Origin: Saccharina japonica
Taxonomy: Eukaryota; Sar; Phaeophyceae; Laminariales; Laminariaceae
NCBI GenBank assembly: GCA_008828725.1
Contig: MEHQ01001995.1
Span: forward strand, 165,078 to 229,077
Length of the DNA stretch: 64,000 nt
Direction: 5' to 3'
The first letter of the stretch is position 1. Every line of letters starts with the position of its first letter. Made by a program: the position numbers and the translations under genes. Below are positions 55,820 to 64,000 of this stretch, piece by piece. The notes below the pieces were generated by a model, which was given only the letters and a program-made list of their open reading frames with translations, had not been told where the DNA came from and did no database searches.

Positions 55820-56037
55820 CGCATGTCGACGAGGGAAGAAAGTGCTGACGTCTTCTCGCGATGAAAATGCAAGGCAAGAACCGTATTGTGGAGGGGGAAG
55901 AAGAGCCTACTTAGTGACCATGTTAGGATCTGAGTTACGACTAAAGAGGCTAAAGAGGCTAAAGAGGCTAAAGAGGCTAAAGAGGCTAAAGAGGGACAGA
56001 GAAAAGAAGGGCGAAAACAATAAATGGGATGAACAAA
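55820..56037 (+). mobile_element. SINE body, copy with expanded 9-mer
   Basis: GACGAGGGAAGAAAGTGCTG to ATAAATGGGATGAAC as in the SINE at 36942, without the tRNA-like head. An AAAGAGGCT 9-mer is expanded about six times at 55939-55994. Confidence 0.75.
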
Positions 56038-57509
56038 CTTAAAAATAACCGAAAACAAAATCCTCGGGCAGCGGGCAACTACAGTGTTATACTATAAGGG
56101 GCATTGGCAGAATAAAAAACGATCCGTAGATATTGCCAGTCTGCCGTAATTTCGTCCAAACATCAAGGGTATATCCGTATGACGTGCAAGTTGCCCCATC
56201 CACATTGAGGTGGGCGGACAAAACCCGCAAAACACCCTCCCGCCTGATGGTCCGCTACTGAACCGCACGCTGTGCACTACAGCGGCTGTGCCTCGTGTCG
56301 TCCCGATCACGCTACATGCCTCAATGCCCAGACGACACTACGAGTACAACAAGCAGTACGCACGCCTCCGTTGCTGTTGTTGTTCGAAGTAGTACTGCTG
56401 TATGTACCCGTATGTTGCAGAGAATGGCAAGCACGGCTGCCGCAACTCATCCTTTTTTCCCGTATATTTCTGAACACGTGTTTCAATCATTTCCTAAATG
56501 TATACCGTACCATTGCGCACCAAGAGAAAGCTCTCGAATGCGTAAATGTATTGGTACAAGTTGCTAAATACGCATACTCTCTTACGTTACGAGTTGTGGC
56601 AGCATACCTAGTAGTACTTGTTGTGGTAGTACTGTAGTACGAAGTACCGCTAAATAAAGTACTTGTGATACACATTCGTAATTAGAGGGGGTAGCAGTGG
56701 GTAAACAAATGTGTTGACCACTTCGAGCCACAGCAGTGTGAAAACAAAAAATAGGACACGACATCGAGCTTTATTGTTTTGTTGATACGAAGGTCACCCT
56801 GGGCTCGTATGAGTTCCTATTTTTCATGCCCATCACTTACTACGTAGCAAAAAGAAAACAAAACAGAATACAGGGAAAATGATTGATTACAGGATGGCAC
56901 GCTCTTTAAATAGGGAAACAAACCTCAGTCGGGCGTGCCGTCGCCTACCCACGCCTAACACTTGCGGTAGCAAGACGTCCACGCCAATCTCACACCAGCA
57001 TATGGGACTGGTGATATATACGGCAAAGGGGTGATGCTCACGGTGGATCGGACATTCTCAGTCGGTCGGTCGGAGCCGAGTGGCTACCTTTATCCCTCTC
57101 TAGGCAGTCTGCCAAAAAACGTTCAAGCTTTTGTGTTTTGCAATGTGCATATTATACCCGCGTGGGGCTGCTTGTACTATTCTAACTCTCCGCCAACATA
57201 ATTCAATATCCCGAAGTCCAATTGGGGGCTACAGGTTCGGACCCACTCGCCCAAAGGTTCTACTAGCTGTAGTAATCGCGGTCGGCAGTAAAAATAAGGA
57301 CGTCACCCCCCTCCTATGGTACCGGATACTAATACTACAATAAGTAATACTACAATAAGGACTGCCAATACATAATACTACAAATAATGCAGTCATATAC
57401 AGTGGTTTTCTGCTTTTGGGAATTTTATGAGTGATCAACGCTGAAGATCATGCTGCACATTGTCGGATGGCAAAGATAATAATAATAATAGTACTGTAGT
57501 AGTAGTGAT
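56038..57509. other. Intergenic DNA without recognised gene
   Basis: No family recognised. AATACTACAATAAG repeats near 57330-57385. Confidence 0.5.
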
Positions 57510-57950
57510 GTATGCTACCTGGTACGATAGAGATATCACTTTTTGGCTGAAACGTTTACTAAAATGATCGAGCTCCTTAACCCTAAACCCTAAGACTGCT
57601 GCCATTATTGCCATTATTGCCATTATTGCCATTATTGCCATTATTGCCATTATTGCCATTATTGCCATTATTGCCATTATTGCCATTATTGCCATTATCG
57701 TCATTATTTTGTTGCAATACTATATGGTTCCTATTAATACTAATAGTTTGCTTCGGCCATGGGATTGTTCAATCGGATATCATAATATGATATATATGAT
57801 AGCACTTTTACTTTTGTCCCTCCCTTAATGCCCTTAATGCCCTTAATGCCCTTATTAAGTTAATGATCACTTTGGGGTGAGGTGTAGAGCTCTTCAAGTA
57901 ACCACCCTTCCAAGGCAAAAACATGGTGCACCTCTATCGTAGCATGCGTC
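57510..57950. mobile_element. GCATGCTACGATAG-family element carrying a 9-bp array
   Basis: Left TACGATAGAGATATCACTTT and right GGTGCACCTCTATCGTAGCA are the inverted ends. An array of ATTGCCATT (57602-57696, about ten units) and CCTTAATGC units (57826-57858) have expanded inside it. Confidence 0.72.
57602..57696. repeat. (ATTGCCATT)n 9-bp array
   Basis: Ten nearly perfect units; minus frame reads MAI repeats, plus frame LLPLLP repeats. Not a gene. Confidence 0.95.
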
Positions 57951-57997
57951 TACAGTACTGTAGTAGTAGTAGAGCAGTATAGCGGTAGATGCATCCA

Positions 57998-58073
57998 TAC
58001 ATAACTGAAAAAAGTATCCCACACTAATTTCAAGCAGTTTGTCCCAAGTAACGGGGGACCAGTTCTCAAGGGG
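57998..58073. mobile_element. CCCC-ended short MITE, copy c
   Basis: Contains CACACTAATTTCAAGCAGTT and GGACCAGTTCTCAAGGGG followed by TTAA, as at 6744-6828. The left end has decayed. Confidence 0.55.
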
Positions 58074-58320
58074 TTAAGGTCAAAAGGTGTGCGCCATAGA
58101 AGGTGTTTTTGCCTTCTGAGGGTGGTGGCTTGAGGAGCTCTATATTTAGACTATTAATAACAGTAACTCAAAACCAGATATATGTTGGAGAGAAACAGCA
58201 GCAGTGCTACGTACGTACCCGATCACCAACTCCCAGGCCTACCTACCTATAAACTTGATTTGTGTATCGCAACAACACAACAACTAAGTCTGAAGTTTCG
58301 ACTGTTTTGGGGTACAGTAT

Positions 58321-58424
58321 TAATGGGGACCATAGTTAACAGGACCTATGGTAAACACCAAAACCTACATGTTTACCTGTTTTTACGCACAATATTTGGT
58401 CCTATTTATTATGGTCCTCCGTAA
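58321..58424. mobile_element. TTACGGRGGACC inverted-repeat element, inverted copy
   Basis: GGGGACCATAGTTAACAGGA at left, TTATTATGGTCCTCCGTAA at right, then TA at 58425. Interior CCAAAACCTACATGTTTACC is the reverse of the interior in other copies. Confidence 0.75.
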
Positions 58425-58428
58425 TAGT

Positions 58429-58640
58429 ACAGTATTGCAGTATTGCAGTATTACAGTATTACAGTATTACAGTAGTACAGTAGTACAGTAGTACAGTGTT
58501 ACAGTAGTATTGCAGTATTACAGTATTGCAGTATTACAGCAGCATTACAGTATTACAGCATTACAGCAGCATTACAGTATTACAGCAGTATTACAGCAGT
58601 ATTACAGCAGTATTGCAGTACTACAGTAGTATTAGAGTAG
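58429..58640. repeat. CAGTATTA/CAGTATTG degenerate array
   Basis: About 20 units of GCAGTATTACAGTA-type sequence starting next to the preceding element. Confidence 0.92.
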
Positions 58641-58734
58641 TATGCACGGACGCCCGTCACCCAGAAAAAGTTTGATGAGTCAAATATTGCTACAATCAGT
58701 ACCTTTTTCATACACACGTGGCGCGCGTCAGTAT

Positions 58735-58855
58735 TGCGGGGGACCCTAGAAAATAGTAAATAGGATCAACTCTTGTTATTAATAGTAAAATTGGAGAAAG
58801 AAGCATATGGGTGTTTGAGTGCATCGTAGGTCCTGTTTACTATGGTACTGCTGTA
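58735..58855. mobile_element. TTACGGRGGACC inverted-repeat element, diverged copy
   Basis: TTGCGGGGGACCCTAGAAAA and GTAGGTCCTGTTTACTATGG mark the ends; the far right end is lost. Confidence 0.55.
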
Positions 58856-60150
58856 TATGCCTTACACCCGTAGTACGGTAGTAGTATAGCCGAAACTTCT
58901 GAATATATCCCGACCATGTTCCAGCCGATAAACCGACATGTCTAAGCCAGGAGTATACTACCTAAAAGGCCTCCCGAGGATACTAAATTGGGCAACACCT
59001 ACTATTACACATATAGCCCTCGCCTAAGAGGTCGGCCTCGGCAATGGTATGCCGGTATGTCATGCGGTGCCGCTTCATCAAGTCAGCAGGTGTTCTGCTT
59101 ACCAGGTACTGCCTTAGAACGTAGTATCTCCGTGTCGTGCTTTTGTGGCCACATAATAACTTTTGATTATCTCTGAGACAAAGAACCGGCATGGATACTG
59201 GGTGCGCTGGATGTCAACGGGTAGGAAGAACAAAGAAGCATACAAAACAATGCGGGCTATTTATCTCTGAAGTTGCCAATGCGGGCCCTATGACGCCCAT
59301 ATCCCATACTCGTATGCCGGAGAAGATTCAGTGGCCAGTAGTCTATTGAAAATGTCGTTGCGCGTATATGATACACGAGTGAGTATGAGTTGATTTATTA
59401 TGTTCACCCGTATCTCCTCATATATTGCTGGTATGTATGTTCAAAATACAGTAATAGCATACTCGAAACGTATGTAGGGTTAGTATAATAGGGTATCGCG
59501 GCAAGATCGCGGGTGAATACATCCAGTTTCGCTATTTGTATAGAAGGCGATAGAGTTCGTATATCGTCCCAAAAAATAAAAAATATATTTACGTACACTG
59601 CATGCAGTCACTTATTTAGGACAGAACAACGATATTATGACCGTACCAATACTGTATACTGCTTGAAATAAAAGCTGCACTTTGTCAGATGGTATATTAA
59701 GTATATGGAATATGTGTGAGCTGGCTTCAAAGACAAGCCGGACTTTAAGGCTTCGGAACTTCGCGCCATGGTGTTGGAGAGTTGAGACACAAAATTGGGC
59801 ACTTTTTGTTCTTCATGGAAATGTGAAAAAACTGTAGACTGGTCTTTTGTAGTTGTTTGTTTTCGTTCTTAAGGCTTACTTTTACGGTTTTGGGGCAGTT
59901 TTAGGCATCTAAATCACGAAAAAAAGCAAAAATCAAGCAAAGGCCAGACTTCACTTAATTTATATTGACACGAAGAACAACCACGCCAAATCCTGTTTCC
60001 AAAAACTCTCAAACATCATGGTGCAAAAATAGTTTCCCGGAAAGGTAATTTTCTTGAGGTTCTAAATTTACTATTAATAGTATGGTAGAGGTATACACAT
60101 ACTAAGGGACGTCTGTCTTACTATTAATAATGAATGCCGTATATAGGCGG
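58856..60150. other. Intergenic DNA without recognised gene
   Basis: No repeat family or gene recognised. Confidence 0.5.
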
Positions 60151-60169
60151 TATGCGTTCCCAGGGAACC

Positions 60170-60271
60170 AAACACAGAAACAAAAACGAGGTCTCGCCAC
60201 ACTCAAAGCACACCAAAACCAATTACAGAAACCAAAACGAGGTCTCGCCACACTCAAATCACACCAAAACC
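60170..60271 (+). repeat. 51-bp in-frame tandem duplication
   Basis: Two units containing AACGAGGTCTCGCCACACTC. The period is 17 codons, and a plus frame (60130-60579) reads KRGLATLKAHQNQLQ then KRGLATLKSHQNHR. No family recognised; coding is unproven. Confidence 0.8.
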
Positions 60272-60423
60272 ACAGAACCGCGGTGACTGCGACCGACTCG
60301 GGATGTCGGACGAAACAACGCTACGCGTTCGCCCAAGCTCTCCCGCTTTTTGTAGATATCGGGTTTGAGAAAAATCGGTGTCGTACAGCACTCGTAATCA
60401 TCAATGCAAAAAGCCGAATACTA

Positions 60424-60555
60424 GTGCGGGGGACCATAGATACTTACATATATAGCATAACAATTACAGCAGTACTACCTACGGTTCATACACAAACCAT
60501 TATGTTTGCCTATTTTCACTTGCAACATTTGATTCTAATAACTATGGCCCCCCGT
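60424..60555. mobile_element. TTACGGRGGACC inverted-repeat element, diverged copy
   Basis: GTGCGGGGGACCATAGATAC at left and AACTATGGCCCCCCGTGAG at right are inverted. Confidence 0.55.
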
Positions 60556-60786
60556 GAGACAGACCCGACGCTCTTGTAAACTACAGTAGAATGGAAGCGG
60601 GTACACACCGCTGTTATGCGAAGGTTTGTTTAAGCTAAAACGGCTCGGTTGCCTCGGCGCCTCGACGCTTGCCCGTATGTTTTGGCGCCCCACCCCAAAT
60701 TAGTTAAACGAGGTGAGGCCACGATAGTGCAGCCGACTACACGAGGTAGCTCAAGTTAGATATATGTATATATGTGCATGCAACTA

Positions 60787-60922
60787 TTACGGAGGACCAT
60801 AATAAATATCATAGTAAATAGGACCAAGTATGTTACGTAAAAAGGAGTAAATATATAGGTTTTTGGGTATACCGTAGGTCCTAATTACTAGTATTACTAG
60901 TATTTACTATGCTCCACCGTAA
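60787..60922. mobile_element. TTACGGRGGACC inverted-repeat element with TA flanks
   Basis: TTACGGAGGACCATAATAAA at left, TTTACTATGCTCCACCGTAA at right, with TA on both sides (60785-60786, 60923-60924). The TA target suggests a Tc1/mariner-type source. 136 bp, no coding capacity. Confidence 0.8.
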
Positions 60923-61262
60923 TAGTTTTGATCGCCACCCGTCCAAGGAAAATCTGTACTGCCTGCTCTACTTACTGCAATGCAATGCATTTTCTCTGTG
61001 AACACATTGCGTGATGACTGAAAGCACATATTCATACATGATACGTCTCGCAAGAAAACTCATGTCCGCCGATAACGCACGCGAGTCTCGCTTTGTCTCG
61101 CTTTCAATCAAGAACGCGTGTATGACAGTCCGACGATGCTGTCGCTGGAAGGCAACCCAAATATATATGCTTTATATATCTTGCGAAATCGTGAATGGAA
61201 CATTATAATACTGACTCTGGCACGCAACGCACATACAACGCGTGCGTCGGTTTACGGACAGC

Positions 61263-61782
61263 ATGTGTATTTTCGCCAAGGCAGTACTGGTGGCTGGGTC
61301 GACAGTCGCGTTCATTGCAGGAGCACAGCTCGCTCCATGCCCGTCTGATCCTGTGTCGGTGGACTTGAGGACAACCGCGGACATACAGCGCCTATCCGAC
61401 GCGATGAATTGCTCAGGCCCAGGAGAGTTCAACGTCACTTGGTACAACAGCCTACAGCTTGGATCCAGGATAGAGGTGTCTACTGGCAAGCGCCTCGACA
61501 TTACCGGGTCAAGCAGTACCGGCACACCCATCACCGTCACGGCAGCGCCACACAACACGACCAAAAATGGCACAAGCAACACGACCGACAGCACTACAAG
61601 CAACGATCCCGGAGACATTTCCGGTATATTCTTGGTGTCCGACGGTTCAAGTCTCACGATCACCAATATGGCACTCGACGGGGGCTATTCGGAGGATGGG
61701 GGAGCTGTGACCGTGCTTGGTTACAGCTACCTGAACGTCATCGACTGCGTCTTCACGAACAACAACGCTTCGAGAAACGGAG
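61263..61782 (+). CDS. Secreted right-handed beta-helix (POMP-like) protein, exon 1
   Basis: First exon of a larger gene, 173 codons plus one base. The ATG at 61263 is chosen because it starts a signal peptide (MCIFAKAVLVAGSTVAFIAG); the frame runs 7 codons further upstream but without another ATG. Residues 30-80 (VDLRTTADIQRLSDAMNCSG) resemble the cap before a beta-helix. Residues 122-173 (IFLVSDGSSLTITNMALDGG, then LNVIDCVFTNNNASRNGG) are typical coils of polymorphic-outer-membrane-protein/pectin-lyase-like repeats found in brown algae and diatoms. Five or six N-glycosylation sequons (NCS, NVT, NTT, NGT, NTT, NAS) fit secretion. Donor G/GTAATA at 61783, phase 1. Ligand or enzyme activity unknown. 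Confidence 0.75.
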
Positions 61783-64000
61783 GTAATAGAACACATGACT
61801 TGAAACCAATACTACAGGATATACTACATATACATACATATCCCCGTACTGCTGTAATGTTGCGCGCGTTGTTTCTTATATTCGGAAGAGCTCGAAGAAA
61901 AACTCATGTATCTACCTCCTGCGGCTGCTGTAGCTACTGTACAGTAGAGGTTCATAGGAGATGATGGTAGAGGTGTTGTCATATTTTCTCTGTTGCTTAC
62001 GTGTCACCCGAAATACGACTTCTAAGAAAACTGTTTGTTTTAATCATACTCGTGCGTAAAACAACTTTTTTGCAAATAATAAATTAAACATTCGTCAGCT
62101 GCGAGTACAGCGGATTGAACGGTTACAACTCAACTTTTGTACTCTGCAAGCTGCGTGATTGGCCAAACACGCTCATTGGGCGCGCTTAACTTCCATATTC
62201 CATATTTCGCAACATGGTGTTTGTGATTTACCCTACGATATGCCAGGTATGTAGCTGATACTCAGTTATGTACGCGTAATGGCAAATTGTTCAAGCGTGT
62301 TCTAAATTCCATCATCGTTTTGGATATACAGTAGTTCGAAGTCTCACCTGGATGCTACTATCAATACTATTAATAGGGTCAACATGACGAATACACAAGA
62401 GTGATGTCGACCCATTACCATTTGCAACATATAATAGAGTACTGACCGGTAGTTGCCCACTTGAGGGCCGGTACCGGTCACAAAATATTGCCTCAGCAGT
62501 CACAACGGGGTGCATGCCCCAACCGCGGCCTTGCTCTTGGCAAGCGCATCTCTGCAGGCAGGTCATTCTATGTAATCGCGAACGGTACCGTGTCGATGGT
62601 TGGGGACCAAGATAGTTCGCGACAACTTCGTATGTTGCACACCTACAGTCGTAGACTACAGTACATACGCAACACTTTTACTGATTTTCTGTGCCTTCAC
62701 TCGTAGACTATATGCTGGGGGGTGTTCATAACATTTGAAAGCGAGTGGACGTTGTATGCGCGATGCGGAGGCAAATAGATCAACCGTTTCCTCATTCTGG
62801 TGGTTGTGTATCTGTTCACTGCTGTAGGGTCGTTATTAACGGAGAGTTTTTATTTGCATACATTTGAAGGCGTTCTGTCACAGGGTCGGAAAGTAAGCTT
62901 TTCTGGTATTTTTCCGCTGAAGAATTTCCAAAATTTGCAAAATCATGGAACTTTTTTTTATCACAAACAGGTACATTCTGGAACGAATGCTCTGCAATAC
63001 TAACTAATAACGGCCCTTAAACGGCAACAAACAACGTGGAATGCGTACTGATCGCGGTCAAGACGACGCGCTGGTTTGGTATCCCCCCTTTGTTTATGGC
63101 AATAATGCTCCAAACCATCGCCAACACGCAAATATTGCTAATGACAAATATGTCGAGCGTGAGATTGCTGTGGGCATGCGCGTTGTCTGAGCCACTATGG
63201 GCTTACTTCCATCTAGGCTTTCTTCTTTCGGAGTGCTCGTGAGTGATCGACGTTGAACCTTGTGCTATTAATACATTGTTGAGGATGGCAACATCATATT
63301 GCTCGTTCCGTACCTAGGCGATGGCGTCATTAATCTCTTGCGTGTTTGGTTTGGCTTGTTTTGTTTGCCAGTTTGGTGATAATGAGACAGAGAGGTTAAT
63401 AACTGTTTAGGGTTGCCCCTATAAGGAAAAAGAAAACGCGTCACGTGTTTTCTTACGTGGCCCACGCATTGCATGTTCTAAATATGTGCTAGCAGTACAC
63501 GTTGGGTGGGCCACGATTTATCTATCCACTGTACCTCATCTAGGTCCCAACTTTGCGATAGTATGTGCTGTGCAGGATCTGTAGAGTACAGATCAAACCG
63601 TGGAGACATGTTGCTAGATCATGCATATTGTGCATATTATGCGCGTCTAACCCGGCAACATGAGCTATATCATAAACGATCAGGAATCGATCTTCCTTGC
63701 AACATCTACATCACCGAGTGCTAATGGTCTATATGATCTGTCTGAGATGTGGAACGTACAGACGACCGTCTACAGCCGTCTCGTGTGTACCCACATGACC
63801 ATTAACTTTTTCTAACGGCGACGCCGAGATGCAGCTTTCACGCTAAACATACTGTTTACGTTCAGATCCGCAGTATCGCTACTGGGTATGATGCCACGTG
63901 TAGGGAAAGCATAGGCCCGCGAGGGTGTCACCTCCTACGCCTACACTCTGGATGCTGTATACAACACAAAGGAAGTAACGTAGATCGACCCAAGGCCGCA
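61783..64000 (+). other. Intron and downstream DNA of the beta-helix gene
   Basis: The next exon should begin with two bases completing Gly and continue the GGAI-type coil, but I found no convincing match before the window ends. A frame at 62461-62706 (ISAGRSFYVIANGTVSMVGD) follows a CTGCAG acceptor-like site and could be an exon, though weakly. No repeats of note. Confidence 0.4.

Noticed and set aside
57570-57600. Telomere-like CCCTAAACCCTAA
   Set aside because: Only about two units inside an inverted-repeat element; not an array.
57435-57704. Minus frame of MAI repeats
   Set aside because: Translation of the 9-bp ATTGCCATT array.
61242-61262. Upstream GTG start for the beta-helix exon
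   Set aside because: GTG is not expected as a nuclear eukaryotic start here, and the ATG at 61263 begins a clean signal peptide.

Overview
The window is nuclear DNA of a multicellular-type eukaryote, most likely a stramenopile alga and perhaps a brown alga. This rests on the sparse genes with long GT-AG introns, the many simple-sequence arrays, a secreted beta-helix gene of a type common in brown algae and diatoms, and the mix of LINEs, a tyrosine-recombinase retrotransposon and small inverted-repeat elements. The species cannot be fixed from sequence alone. Most of the 64 kb is repeats and decayed mobile DNA; only two host genes are supported, and each is partial.

Left (1-9.5 kb): a minus-strand gene with five exons (9251-9499, 3488-3692, 1905-2047, 1530-1628, 309-413) encodes the N-terminal 267 residues of a secreted HHIP-like protein: signal peptide, ten-cysteine HHIP-N/folate-receptor-like domain, and the start of a glucose/sorbosone-dehydrogenase-type propeller. 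It runs off the left edge. Its introns hold several inverted-repeat elements, among them a Harbinger-type copy inserted in a minisatellite and 89-bp piggyBac-like elements.

10-24 kb: microsatellites, a 43-bp minisatellite, a heavily decayed LINE with a restriction-like endonuclease tail (about 13.3-16.1 kb, split by a nested inverted-repeat element), an assembly gap (16587-16635), a GTACA pentamer array, and a small LINE fragment (22.3-22.9 kb).

24-44 kb: inverted-repeat element copies, a 5'-truncated LINE (34.8-36.7 kb, minus), a tRNA-headed SINE (36.9-37.3 kb), a 215-bp dispersed repeat ending in C-rich DNA, and two large foldback structures (38.1-38.4 and 43.9-44.2 kb).

44.6-50.4 kb: a young-looking DIRS/Ngaro-type tyrosine-recombinase retrotransposon on the minus strand (Gag-like, RT, RNase H, recombinase), with 210-bp direct repeats about 98% identical at its ends and a 64-bp module also found at both sides. 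A 15-base match to an Illumina adapter lies exactly against the left repeat, so that junction may be an assembly artefact.

50.5-61.2 kb: gene-free DNA with inverted-repeat elements and arrays. 61.26-61.78 kb: first exon of a secreted, sequon-rich right-handed beta-helix protein on the plus strand. Its later exons were not found. The two host genes share no visible operon-like or pathway link; both products look extracellular.
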